From positions 12,866,001 through 12,930,000 of the forward strand of contig NC_133401.1 in NCBI RefSeq assembly GCF_047511655.1: a DNA stretch of 64,000 nt, written 5' to 3'. How positions within the stretch are numbered: position 1 is the stretch's first letter; each line of letters opens with the position of its first letter. Under the pieces are notes generated by a model. The model saw nothing but the letters and a program-made list of their open reading frames with translations. It was not told the DNA's origin and searched no databases. Of this stretch, positions 16,551-27,518 are shown in pieces. The position numbers and the translations under genes are program-made. The stretch is from Castor canadensis. Its lineage: Eukaryota > Chordata > Mammalia > Rodentia > Castoridae.

Positions 16551-18251
16551 ATGGGACAGGGACAAACAACCCCAAAGTCTCTGATCCTTTCTCACTTTTC
16601 AGAAGTTAAAGAAAGGGCCTTAAATGCGGGTCTGGTCATCAAGAAAGGTAAGTTCGACACCTTTTGTTCTGCAGAGTTGCCCACCTTTGGAGTCGTTTGG
16701 CCCATTCAAGGTTCCCTCTCCCTAGACCTGATCACTAAGGTTAAAGCAGTCATTTTTCAGCCAGACAATCGAGGCCATCCAGACCAAGTTCCTTACATTT
16801 TGGTTTGGGAGGATCTGGTGAGGAACCCTCCCCCTTGGTTAACAGTTTTTCTGACCCACCCCTCCAGTTCGGCCCCCGGGGCTAAAACCCCAGTCACGCC
16901 CGCCTTGGTCATAAAGGAGGAGGAAAAACTTCCTCTTCCCACCTTGACCGGTCCTCAAATTAGGGCATCTCCTTCACCATCTCCGGTCTTACCAGAGAGT
17001 TCCCCCCTTTACCCATCCCTCGCAGGGGCAGAGGAAGATCGGCCGCCTCCATACGTGACTCCCCCTGGCCAAGCCAGTGCCCCGGAGGAGGAAATTTCCT
17101 CATCCTCCTCAACAGGACTGTCAGCAGGAGGAGGAATGGGTCGAAGACTTCGCCCCCGAGGGATCCGGGAAAGGGAGGGGGAAGACGGGCCCCCCTCATC
17201 AACACAGGGGGAGGAAACTGTCCCTACACTTCCAGTCCGGATGGTGGGCCAAGGGGGACCGGGAGGAGGGCAACAGTTTCAGTACTGGCCCTTCTCCTCC
17301 AGTGATCTATATAACTGGAGGACGCAGAACCCGCCCTTTTCTGAAGACCCCAAGTGTCTCATAGATCTCTTGGAGTCCATCATGCATACACACCGTCCCA
17401 CTTGGGATGACTGTCATCAGCTGCTCAATACTCTTTTTACGACGGAGGAACGAGAGCGCATCCTCAATGAAGCGAGGAAGAACGTCTTGGGGGATAATGG
17501 GAGACCCACAACCCTCCAACCGGCCATAGATGAGGCTTTTCCCCTACGCCGCCCTGATTGGGATTTCGGGACTGCAGAAGGTAGGGAGCGTCTTCGGATC
17601 TACCGCCAGACTCTTATGGCCAGTCTCCGAGTGGCCGCTAGAAGGCCCACCAATTTTGCAAAAGTGAAAGCAGTCATTCAAAGGGAAAATGAAAGCCCGG
17701 CCGGTTTCTTAGAGCGCCTCTATGAGGCATACCTTCAGTACACCCCTATTGACCCTGAGGCAGACCTCCACCGGTCTGCTGTGGTACTCTCATTCATTAA
17801 TTAGGCAGCTCCAGACATTAGGAGAAAACTCAATGAACAGGAAAACTTAGGGGAGATGACTATAAGGGAAATGCTACAGATAGCGGAAAAGGTCTTTACC
17901 GCTAGGGAAACTCCAGAAGAAAGGGAGGAAAGACAGAGAAAGGAAGACAGGGAGGCCCAGGTGAAATTGAGAAAGGAGGACCGGGAGTTCCAGGCTAAGG
18001 AAAACCGAAAGCAACAGAGAGAAATGGCTCGTATTTTCCTAGTGGGTGTCCGGGACCAACCCAGGGGAGGGGGCCACGCCAGGACCCCGGATAAGGAACA
18101 CTGTTTTTACTGTAAGGAAACGGGGCATTGGAAGAGAGAATGTCCTAAGTTAAAGGGAAGAAGAGGGTTTGGAAGGAGACCGGGGGAAAACAGGGAAAGG
18201 GAACGAGCAGTAGAGCAGGCCAGAGTCCTCCTAGCCGGAGAAGAGGACTGA
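16551..18251 (+). pseudogene. gag: Provirus gag, one internal stop
   Basis: Encodes the structural polyprotein MA-p12-CA-NC. It starts with Met-Gly (a myristoylation glycine) and has a matrix region with the gammaretroviral HPDQVPY element, a PPPY late-domain motif about 165 residues in, a capsid, and then a charged coiled segment (ETPEEREERQ). It ends in one zinc knuckle of the form CX2CX4HX4C (CFYCKETGHWKREC). An in-frame TAG at 17802-17804, in the C-terminal part of capsid, would cut the product to 417 residues. The frame then stays open to the TGA at 18249-18251. The length is otherwise normal for the family. The clean single stop suggests recent decay. Confidence 0.93.
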
Positions 18252-18308
18252 AGGAGACGGGGCTCGGACCCCCTCCCCGAGTCCTGGGTAACAATACATG
18301 TGGAGGGG
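18249..18308 (+). promoter_or_regulatory. Gag-pol read-through signal: UGA plus predicted pseudoknot
   Basis: The gag stop TGA (18249-18251) is followed in the same frame by pol. After an 8-nt spacer (18252-18259), GGGCTCGG (18260-18267) can pair with CCGAGTCC (18277-18284), 8 bp with one G-U. The loop CCCCTCC (18270-18276) can pair with GGAGGGG (18302-18308), 7 bp. This is an H-type pseudoknot with the spacing known for murine leukaemia virus read-through, but the stop is UGA rather than UAG. Confidence 0.75.
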
Positions 18309-21300
18309 AAGCCGATGGGGTTCATGGTGGATACCGGCGCCCAATATTCGGTTTTAAACAAGGCACATGGACCTTTGAACAAGGCACGAACAAGTGTTGT
18401 TCAGGGGGCCACCGGTACGCAGTTATGTACATGGACTACCAAAAGAAAGGTGAACTTAGGAAAACACCAGGTCACACACTCCTTCTTGGTCATCCCTGAG
18501 AGCCCCACTCCCCTGCTCGGACGGGACCTACTCACCAAAATAGGGGCCCATATCCATTTTGAACCAGATGGAATAATTGTGACTGATCGAGAAGGGAGCC
18601 CGATTCATGTCTTGTCCCTATCATTGGCTGACGAGCATTGTCTGTTTGAGAGTCAACAGGAACCAGGAGGGGACATGACTCATTGGGTAAAAAAATTTCC
18701 CACGGCCTGGGCAGAGACTGCGGGAACCGGCCTCGCCAAACACCTCCCGCCCGTAGTTATACAATTGAAGGCTTCTGCTCTCCCCATTCGGGTGAAACAG
18801 TATCCTATGCCTGAAGAGGCCCGAAGAGGCATAGCCCCTCATATTCACAGGCTAATAAAGGAAGGAGTACTGCGGCCTTGTCAGTCTGCCTGGAATACTC
18901 CTCTGCTCCCCGTCCGAAAGCCGGGAAGTGGGGACTATAGGCCTGTGCAAGACCTACAAAAGGTAAACGAGCGGACGGAGGACATTCATCCCACCGTTCC
19001 GAATCCCTATACCTTGCTCAGCCACCTACCCCCCTCGCAAGTATGGTATACAACCCTTGATTTGAAAGATGCTTTCTTCAGCATTCCATTGTCAGAAATT
19101 AGTCAGCCGCTATTTGCTTTCGAATGGCAAGAAGATGGGGGCCAATCCGGACAGCTCACTTGGACCAGACTGCCGCAAGGATTTAAAAACTCTCCCACCC
19201 TGTTTAATGAGGCCCTGAGCCAGGACCTGGAACCTTTTCGCCAGAGCCACCCATGAGTCACTCTATTACAGTATGTTGATGACTTACTGTTAGTGGCAGA
19301 AACCCGAGAGGAGTGCATCAAGGCTACTGAACACCTGCTAACGGAATTAGGTGAGCTGGGGTATCAGGCAAGTGCCAAGAAAACTCACATCTGTAAAAGG
19401 TCAGTGACATATTTGGGTTATCGGATTGCAGATGGGGCAAGATGGCTGACTGATGCCATGAAACAGACTATTCTGGCTATCCCATCCCCGACATCCACTA
19501 GGGGGGTGAGAGAATTCCTGGGCTCCGCGGGGTTCTGTAGACTCTGGATTCCAGGATTTGCGGAAATAGCCAGACCCCTATATGAGGCCACCAAAGAAGC
19601 TCCAGATTGGAGTTGGGGAGAGAGAGAACAACAGGCCTTTGATCAGCTAAAAGACGCTCTTTTGCAGGCCCCTGCCTTAGCCTTGCCAGATCCTACAAGA
19701 CCATTCACTCTGTTTGTAGATGAGAAAAAGGGGGTAGCCAAAGGAGTCTTGACCCAACAGCTAGGTCCCTGGAAGAGACCAGTGGCATATTTTTCCAAGA
19801 AATTAGACGCAGTAGCGGCAGGATGGCCCCCCTGCCTCCGCATCATAGCGGCCATTGCCGTGCTGGTAAGAGAAGCTGATAAACTAACCTTTGGACAGGC
19901 CCTCTGGGTAACGGCCCCTCACCCGGTGGAGGGAATCCTTAAACAACCCCCTGGGAAATGGATGACGAATGCCAGGCTCACCCACTACCAGGGGCTCTTG
20001 TTGGATTCCCCTCAGATCACATTCACAGATCCCGTAATCCTGAACCCTGCCACCTTGTTGCCTAACCCGGAACTGCAGACACCTGTCCATAACTGCAAAG
20101 AATTCCTCTCCGAAGTTACACAGGTACGGGCTGACCTAAAGGATACCCCCCTGTCCGGCTGCAAATTAAACTGGTACACGGATGGAAGCAGTTTTTTCCA
20201 AGATGGAGCCCGAAGGGCAGGGGCAGCTGTAGTCGACCAAGAAGGAAATACGGTATGGAGCAGCACCCTCCCACCCGGAACATCAGCCCAAAAAGCGGAA
20301 TTAATTGCCTTGGCAGAGGCCCTGGAGAGGGCAAAAGGAAAGCGAGTCAATATCTACACCGATAGCCGCTATGCTTTTGGTACCATCCATGTCCACGGGG
20401 CCATCTATCGCAAAAGAGGATTCCGCACAGCAGAAGGAAAACATCTAAAGAACCTAGCCGAAGTCCAGCGTCTATTAATGGCAGTGGAAAAACCGAAGGC
20501 AGTGGCAGTGATGTATGTCCCAGGCCACCAGTCTGCCAAGACGCCGGAAGCTGTCGGTAACAACAGAGCAGATCAAGAAGCAAAGAGAGTAGCAATGGTG
20601 AGTCCTCCCATGGAGACAGGGCAACCTTCCACGGTTGCGGCGATAGACGTGCCGGTCCCAGAGCTCCCTCCACTACCCCCCCGACCAGAATACTCCACAG
20701 AGGATTTCACTTGGATGAGAACCCACTCCCCCTTTAGAGAAGGGGAAGACGGATGGAAAAGCGACTTGGAAGGCAAGTTAATTCTGCCTGAAAAACTCGG
20801 ACGATTCCTGTTGGCTAACTTACATAAGTCCACCCATTTGGGGCGGAGAAAATTACTAGACTTGTTGACATCTGCGCAGCTCCGATTTCCGAACCAGACC
20901 ATAGCAGTCTGCCAAATTGTGGAAGATTGTGCCAGCTGCACAATCATGAAACCAGGACGAAGGGAGGGGCACCATACAGGTACTCGGGAACGGGGGAGGG
21001 CTCCAGGAAGAAGTTGGGAAGTGGATTTTACTGAGGTAAAACCGGGAAAGTTTGGGTACAAATATTTGCTGGTATTTATAGATACCTTTTCAGGCTGGGT
21101 GGAGGCTTTTCCTACAAAGAAGGAGACGAGTCAGGTAGTGGCAAAGGCTTTGCTAGAGGAAATCATACCCAGATATGGGGTGCCCGAGGCAATTGGGTCA
21201 GATAACGGTCCGGCTTTTGTTAGTAAAGTCCTGCAGGGACTAGCCCAGACTATGGGGGCCAATTGGAAGCTACATTGTGAATATAACCCCCAGAGCTCAG

Positions 21301-21974
21301 GGCAAGTAGAAAGGATGAATAGGACACTAAAGGAGACCTTAGCCAAATTGGCCCTGGAGACTGGCGGTGATTGGGTGATGCTCCTTCCCTTGGCCATCTT
21401 CCGAGTCCGGAACTCCCCTTATGTCCATGGGCTAACCCCCTTTGAGATCCTGTATGGGGCTCCACCCCCCATCATTCAGAGGACCTTAAGCCCGGGACTA
21501 GGTGATCTGGCCCCAAATTACCTGACCATGTTACAGGCTCTAGCTAAGGTGCAACAACGGATTTGGCCCTTAATTCAAGCATACCACGCTGTTGAGAGGG
21601 TCCCGGCTCCGGAACATGGCATAGTCCCGGGTGACATGGTATGGGTTAAAAGGCATCAGTCCAAAACCCTAGAGCCTAGATGGAAAGGACCTTATGTTGT
21701 ACTGTTTACTACCCCTACCGCCCTCAAGGTTGATGGCATCGGACCTTGGATCCACTACTCCCACGTGCGTCAAGCCAATCATCAAAAACAAGAAGGGGTC
21801 AAGGAGTGGACTGTACAGCAGCACCCAGACAACCCATTAAAGCTAAAGCTTTTGTGGCCCCGGGAACATGCAGAGTCTTCAGGAGCAGCCACGGATGGGG
21901 TGGCTGATCACTCTGATCTTGCTCAATGCCCAGAGCGGGAGCCTCGCAGAAACCAACCCTCACCAGCCCTATAA
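18252..21974 (+). pseudogene. pol: Provirus pol (protease, RT, RNase H, integrase), one internal stop
   Basis: Same frame as gag. Domains in order: aspartic protease with [10 protein letters not shown] (about 18328); reverse transcriptase with [12 protein letters not shown] and YVDDLL; RNase H with YTDGSS, AELIALAEAL and YTDSRYA; integrase with an N-terminal HHCC region, a D,D-35-E core (VDFTEV, GSDNGPAF, SSGQVERMNR) and a C-terminal GPYVV segment. One in-frame TGA (19254-19256) lies about seven codons before YVDD, so most RT, RNase H and integrase would not be made. The 3' end overlaps env by 107 nt, as is normal for gammaretroviruses. Confidence 0.94.
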
Positions 21975-23757
21975 GCAAACCTGGATACTCACCGATGGGG
22001 AGACTCATACCACCCTCAACAAGACTACTCACACTGCCCCCATAGGAACTTGGTGGCCGGAGCTTCAGTTCTGCTTCAGAGACATCAATCCTGCCTACAA
22101 GTCTACTGCCCCGGAGTCAGCCCAACGTTATGGGTTTTATGCCTGCCCCGGCCACAAAAAGAACCAGGAATGTGGGGGGATACAATACTCCTTCTGTAAG
22201 TCATGGGCATGTGTCACATCCAATGATAGTGAATGGAAATGGGGGATATCAAAATCAGACCTAGTCAAATTTGCCTTTGTAAATGGGATATTGAGGGGGC
22301 ACAGAATTCCAATACCCACCCATAAATGCCAGCCCACGGATCTAGATAGAATCAAGGTCACTTTCACTGAAACTGGCAAGAAGGACACCCCTGGGTGGAT
22401 ACAAGGTAAGGTATGGGGACTTGTGTTTTATAAATATGGTGGACATGCTGGCTCGACCATAGTGGTCAGATTAAAGATTGAGCCCATAGGGCCACCATCC
22501 ACAGCAGTAGGCCCTAATAAGGTACTTAGGCCGCCCAATGTAAAGCCATCTCCCCAACCTTCCACGACTCACCACCTTCCCTCAACCGTAGCTCGGGCTA
22601 ATGTGACAACTCCAAGACCATCAGAAACCAGCCCTCCCTTGGTGAGACCCAGTCTCATGACCGGATCTAAAGACCCCCTCTGGGACCTAGTGGACGCTGC
22701 ATTCCTGACGTTAAACCACACCAACCCTAACATGACTAACTCATGTTGGTTATGTTATGATGTGAGGCCCCCATTCTATGAGGCAATAGGGCTAAACACC
22801 ACTCACAATACCTCATCTGAGGAAAACCCTACTCAATGTTCCTGGGGAGACCGTAAGAGAGGTCTGACCATACAGCAGGTAAGCGGCCAAGGAACCTGCT
22901 TAGGAAAAGTGCCAAAGAACAGACGGGACTTATGTACTGTTATTAACGCCAGTTCTACCTGGGAAAATGCTATTAAATGGGTAATTCCAAAGGACAATGG
23001 GTGGTGGCTATGCTCGTGGTCCGGACTCACCCCATGCCTATCAACTAAGGTGTTTAACAGCTCTAAAGAATTCTGTGTTATAGTGGTTGTGCTGCCCCGC
23101 ATCCTCTATCATTCGGAGGAAAGTCTATATTCATACTGGAATATAGGAACAGGTGAGAGAAAGAAGAGAGAGCCTATTTCTACACTAACCATTGCTACCA
23201 TACTTAGCCTAGGGGTGGCTGGGGCAGGGACCGGCATAGCCTCCCTGGCCACTCAACATAAAGGGATGTCTTCGCTGCGCGCAGCCATAGACGAAGATAT
23301 AGAGAGAATAGAAACCTCCATTAGCCACCTAGAAAAATCCCTCACTTCTCTGTCTGAGGTAGTACTTCAAAACCGACGAGGTCTGGACTTGTTGTTCCTC
23401 CAAAAAGGGGGACTATGCGTTGCTCTAGGGGAAGAATGTTGTTTTTACGCTGACCATACCGGAGTTGTTTGTGACTCCATGTCTAAACTCCGAAAGAGCC
23501 TGGAACAAAGAAAACGAGAAAAAGAGGCAGGGGAAAGCTGGTTCGAGTCTTGGTTTAACCAGTCCCCATGGTTGGCTACCCTTTTATCTGCACTGGCAGG
23601 GCCAATAATAATCATCCTATTACTTGTTACCATAGGACCCTGGATTCTAAACCGACTTATGACTTTTGTCAAAAGTCGAATTAAGACTATCCAACTTCTG
23701 GTCCTCCGCCAACAATATCAGGCTCTTCATCCCCTTGAGAATGATTCCTCAATTTAG
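21868..23757 (+). CDS. env: Provirus envelope glycoprotein, intact ORF (629 aa)
   Basis: Class I fusion glycoprotein. An N-terminal hydrophobic signal peptide follows Met 1 or Met 10 (21895). The surface subunit carries at least seven N-X-S/T sites, a proline-rich middle segment, and the CXXC motif CWLC at residues 293-296. A basic cleavage site RKKR is at 431-434. TM then shows a hydrophobic fusion peptide, heptad region, a conserved gammaretroviral immunosuppressive-type segment (about 498-516), CX6CC at 517-525, a membrane anchor (about 568-597) and a short tail. No stop or frameshift is present, unlike gag and pol. It would be expressed from a spliced mRNA. Whether it is expressed or functional is unknown. 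Confidence 0.95.
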   Translation: MQSLQEQPRMGWLITLILLNAQSGSLAETNPHQPYKQTWILTDGETHTTLNKTTHTAPIGTWWPELQFCFRDINPAYKSTAPESAQRYGFYACPGHKKNQECGGIQYSFCKSWACVTSNDSEWKWGISKSDLVKFAFVNGILRGHRIPIPTHKCQPTDLDRIKVTFTETGKKDTPGWIQGKVWGLVFYKYGGHAGSTIVVRLKIEPIGPPSTAVGPNKVLRPPNVKPSPQPSTTHHLPSTVARANVTTPRPSETSPPLVRPSLMTGSKDPLWDLVDAAFLTLNHTNPNMTNSCWLCYDVRPPFYEAIGLNTTHNTSSEENPTQCSWGDRKRGLTIQQVSGQGTCLGKVPKNRRDLCTVINASSTWENAIKWVIPKDNGWWLCSWSGLTPCLSTKVFNSSKEFCVIVVVLPRILYHSEESLYSYWNIGTGERKKREPISTLTIATILSLGVAGAGTGIASLATQHKGMSSLRAAIDEDIERIETSISHLEKSLTSLSEVVLQNRRGLDLLFLQKGGLCVALGEECCFYADHTGVVCDSMSKLRKSLEQRKREKEAGESWFESWFNQSPWLATLLSALAGPIIIILLLVTIGPWILNRLMTFVKSRIKTIQLLVLRQQYQALHPLENDSSI

Positions 23758-23762
23758 GCCGT

Positions 23763-23777
23763 AAGAAAAGGGGGGAA
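23763..23777 (+). promoter_or_regulatory. Polypurine tract
   Basis: An A/G-only run (AAGAAAAGGGGGGAA) abuts the 3' LTR. It is the plus-strand primer site expected there. Confidence 0.9.
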
Positions 23778-24185
23778 TGAAAGGAATAGGAGGTCTCAGC
23801 AGGCCCCAACCCCCTTGTTGGAGAAACCAGTACCAAACACCCCGTGTAGATAAGATAAGCAATGTGGCAGGGCGCGGTTAGGACATATAGAATGTGAGGA
23901 ATGTGAGCAGGAGGTACGTGCAAGATGTGAGGTACGTGCAAGATGTGAGGTACGCGCAAGATGTGCTCTGCCTGCTTGCCCAATGTTGATAACGAAAATA
24001 TGCATGCCACCGCAGTCTATATAAGATTTCCCCTAAGGAGGCTCAGGGTCGTGTTTTCCTAACTGGTCCTGCGTGTCCGTGTGGGAGCTCGACCCTGGCT
24101 AGCCAGCCCAATAAACTCTGCTTTGTTGATTGCATTCACGCCTGGCTCTCTGTCTCTCAGGGGAATAGGATTCCGGGTCCTAACA
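23778..24185 (+). repeat. Provirus 3' LTR
   Basis: 408 bp with the same TG...CA ends as the 5' LTR, and TATA (24018) and AATAAA (24110) at matching offsets. There are eight differences from the 5' copy. Seven are CpG versus TpG/CpA. Confidence 0.95.
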
Positions 24186-24489
24186 ACAATGAAGAAAAAA
24201 TAAGGGGTCCCAGAAGAGGGAAGACCCATAGCATCCACTTAGCCCAGGAAGACCACGGTTCCCAGCTGTTCATTGTTGGAGATTGGCAGCATACTCCCAA
24301 AGTCTCTTAAGCATCACAGACAATCCTGGACTACTTGACATAGAAGTAGCATTTTTCCTGTAGAAGTGACATGGTTTTGATTGGTGACCTATATAAAGGA
24401 ATTTAACCTTTAGGTGATAAAGTGAGGCATGTAGTTGAATACACATGGGCCAATGGTTATCAGCATGAGAAGGAAAACCAAGGGATCTT

Positions 24490-24760
24490 GGAGTACAGAC
24501 ATTGGCTATAGGTTTAAGTAGACAAAAGAACTGGGGGCAGGGGACAAAAGTATGTATACTTAAACTGTCCCACTCATAGGTGAGACTGAGTTGGTCATTA
24601 TCTTAGTTTTTGTTTTGGGAGAGGTTCCAGAGTTGTTATCTGGAGGGTGCTCCAACCTGAGCAGAGTCTATTACTGGGGGTAGTTTTAGTTCTTTGTCCT
24701 AAAGATGTTATCAATCATTCCTGTCCTTTCTTAACTCCAAGGCAGCCAGTGATAAATACA
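24490..24760. repeat. LTR-like repeat, copy B
   Basis: Diverged direct-orientation match to 14160-14490 (see copy A). Sequence between the provirus and this copy (24191-24490) shows nothing recognisable. Confidence 0.45.
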
Positions 24761-25425
24761 GGAGAAGGGAACAGATAGCTGACCGCTAAATCAAAAGTAC
24801 TTGTTATTTAAGTTTAAAACTAGAAACACCTTTATAAAATAAAATACAAAAATAAGTAAAAGTCAGAAGTCTCCCAGTTAAATATACTGTGTAGGGGAAC
24901 TCATCTAAAAACAAATTCATGAGCATAGCAAGATATACTTGGAGCCAGCAAAAATAGTCATTTTTATCTTCACTTAAATAGAAGGCCTTGGCCAAAAATA
25001 TGAGTTTGCCTTCTGTCAGAGGTGCCTGCAAGAACTTGGATGTCTAATAGCCATGCATAAGACACCTCTTTAAAAAATCTCTTGGCTTTAGTAAATTTTG
25101 TAAGGTCTGGCACAGGTGACTCCATCTGAATTGTGACAGCTTTTCCCCATTGTCTCCAAACTGTTTATCGCTGAATAGTCTCTTCTGAAGGCTTTGAAAA
25201 TTAACCATTCTGGTTAATGAATACCAGCTTTTCCCCAATTTTTGGTCAGGTTTTCTGGGATTTTTTGGTTGGATCCCACACTGAAGGGGAAGCAACAAGC
25301 ATTTTAGGGGTGAGACATTGCTAGTGAGCCCATTTAGCCAAATTATAAGCAACTGAGAGGTGGAGAAGAGGGGGCCCTTAGGCTGGCATCCATTTTTAAT
25401 CTTTTTTTCTAATAGATGATGTCCT

Positions 25426-25901
25426 TGTTGGGTCTGAAGACCTAAGGTAGATGAATGGGTATCCCATCCCCCCTGGAGAGCAATATCACTCCTGCATCCT
25501 GAGGAGTTAAAGGACTGCATTCCTGAACCCTGAGAGGCAGTTGTAAATTGCATTTCTGCATTTTAAAGAAAGATACAGAGTCTGATAGATCTGCCACAGG
25601 GCTGATGAGCAAAATGCTCCCAAGATTGTTTCTTCTCCCCCAGTAAACATGAAAACCAAACCAGTTCACCTGAGAAAGCCTGGAACAGGAAAAACCCACC
25701 TAACTCAGAGCTGGGGTATCAATAAAAACCCCAGCCTTCACCTGAGCTACCGGCTTCCAGGCTCTGCTGCACTTCTCTAGCTGTAGCCTTTCCTTTCTCT
25801 CTAATAAATCCTACTTTATATACTAGCTTTGGCTCATCATTCAGCTGCCTCACAAGCCAGGGTCCTGTGAAGGCCAGGACCCTCGACCCCAGCCCACAAC
25901 A
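25426..25901 (+). mobile_element. Candidate LTR
   Basis: TGTTGGG...CCCACAACA ends, an AATAAA in a U5-like context (TCTCTAATAAATCCTACT) and a following stretch that could be a decayed primer site. Ends and family are tentative. The interval 24800-25425 holds no recognised gene. Confidence 0.35.
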
Positions 25902-26421
25902 CTTCGACACTGGCACGTAACATCCTGACATCTTAAAGATGCTGCAGAATGTCAACAGACAACAGTTGAAAGTTTTACAAGGAAAATACAAAAAGAAGAC
26001 CCAACAACAAAAGCAAATATCTGAAAGGTTAACTCAATTGAAAAACAAGTACTTACTAGAGTAATTTTTGGTATTTATTTGCAAATGCTCCAGAAAAGGA
26101 CCCAGACTGCAAATGACAAGACTTAAGAGTATCCATGGTTAAAATACTGAAAAATAGTTTAGGGATTGTCAGAATATTTAATTATTTTCAGTGCAGGCAG
26201 CTTTTTAGGAAAATAATTATGACTGACAGCATTACACTAGCAACACTAAGTGCTCCTTGTTACAATTAGGAACATGTGGACACAATACACCTGCTTGGCA
26301 AAGTTTTGTTCTTGTTTTTTTGTTTTGTTTTGTTTTTCTTTCTAAACTTTGTATTTTAGAAGGCTTATATATTTGGGGAGTGCAAATACATTACAAAGAA
26401 GCTGGCAACAATTAGCATCAC

Positions 26422-26706
26422 TGTTAGGAAAAACATGCTCACAAAGAAAGCTCACGAGAAAAGTCTCAGGTCCAAGAGCAAGGTTTAATGACAGGCTCGA
26501 ACTGCCAGGCTGGCCAGGGAAAGATGGCACAGCACTGACTCTGCGCTATGTGTGGCATTTATGGAAGAGGGAGTTTGAGGAAGTTAGTGTGTGCACGGGA
26601 GTCGCCAGTCTTGGTGGTGCACACTGGTAATCAACGAGGCAAAGAAGTGAGGCCTGAGGATAAAATGGTCACCAATTCACAAAATGGCAACATTATTACT
26701 CTATCA
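26422..26706 (-). repeat. 3' LTR of the old ERV
   Basis: On the minus strand it starts TGATAGAGTAATAATG and ends TTCCTAACA. ATTAAA serves as a likely poly-A signal (CATTAAACCTTG). The first about 80 bp match the 5' remnant at 33592-33674. Confidence 0.8.
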
Positions 26707-26725
26707 TTTCCCCCATTTTTTCTTT
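26707..26725 (-). promoter_or_regulatory. Polypurine tract of the old ERV
   Basis: Minus-strand AAAGAAAAAATGGGGGAAA directly precedes the LTR TG. It fixes the LTR boundary and orientation. Confidence 0.8.
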
Positions 26726-27150
26726 AATAATGATGAGGGTAGGGGCTGAGGATCGGAATTGGGGCGAAGCGTCGGTCTCTTAGCTGCTTCCTGCTGGCAG
26801 GGGGCACTGTATGGGGCAGGATCCTCAGACTCCTGTGGTGTCCTGGTGGGGGCCCTCACAGCAGTCCTCCAGACGGTTTTGGAGAGGTTGCTATCCCTGG
26901 AGGTGCAACTGGTTAAACTTTTGATTAGCACTAGCAGACATGTGTCTAAGAGAAACTTTGTGTTGTTTTATATGATATAAGGGAGGAAGCTTAAGAATAG
27001 GAGAACAAGAAACATAGGCATTAGGATGGGCATTGGCCAGGAGAACCACTGTGAGATTTTGCTCCCTAGAGGATTCCAAGAGTCCTCCAACTCCCTTCTC
27101 CATTTTTCTAACTGTTCCTTGAGAGGTGCTGCCACTTGAGGATCCCATTA
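26726..27150 (-). pseudogene. Old ERV env remnant (TM C-terminal part)
   Basis: On the minus strand a charged stretch is followed by a hydrophobic anchor (PMFLVLLFLSFLPYII), which ends in a stop, and then a short degraded tail reaching the polypurine tract. This matches the end of a retroviral TM subunit. No surface-subunit sequence remains upstream. Confidence 0.6.
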
Positions 27151-27199
27151 AGCTTGACAGCAGTGGGTGTTGTGAGGATGACCAGATGAGGGCTGATCC

Positions 27200-27480
27200 A
27201 CTGAAGTCCCAATGGAGAGGGTCAAAGATCCTTTAGGAGAACAAGATCTCCTGGTTTAACAGAAATTGTTACAGAGTAGGGAAGGATCTGGTCTGTATGC
27301 TCTCTGAGAAGTTCCCTGAGAAGTTTAAGATAAGGTAGATAGTCAGCCAGAGGAGCAGGGTCTGTTGGAGGCAAGTTTCCTAAGAGAAATGGGCAGCCAT
27401 ACATTATTTCAAAGGGGCTCAAGGAAGAAGGGCTTTGGGGAGTGGTCCAGTGTGGTGGGTTTTTCTCATTGGCTAGGGAT
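27200..27480 (-). pseudogene. Old ERV pol remnant: integrase C-terminal region
   Basis: The minus-strand frame contains SPFEIMYGCPFLLGNLPP and, later, VKPGDLVLLKDL. These are the post-catalytic integrase segment and the start of the C-terminal domain of class I ERVs. The catalytic core is absent. Confidence 0.75.
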
Positions 27481-27518
27481 TCATGGGCTTTCTCAGGTGA
27501 ACTGATTTGGTTTCACCT

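Larger units (their letters stand above)
15656..24190 (+). mobile_element. Gammaretrovirus-like endogenous provirus with both LTRs
   Basis: Complete LTR-gag-pol-env-LTR layout, 15661-24185, flanked by the 5-bp host duplication ACAAT (15656-15660 and 24186-24190). LTRs are 408 bp each and differ at 8 sites, all transitions. Gag, protease, RT, RNase H, integrase and env are all recognisable and collinear with simple gammaretroviruses, and no accessory gene is seen beyond the gag leader. Gag has one internal stop (17802) and pol one (19254); env is open. The provirus lies between CYP2G1 and CYP2A in their transcriptional sense. By inference it is too damaged to replicate alone. Confidence 0.97.

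Noticed and set aside
20573..21061. Antisense frame of 162 codons over pol
   Set aside because: It is a shadow of the integrase/RNase H coding strand. Codon bias of the sense frame explains it.
25044..25553. 169-codon minus-strand frame
   Set aside because: No recognisable domain. It overlaps LTR-like sequence and most likely stays open by chance.
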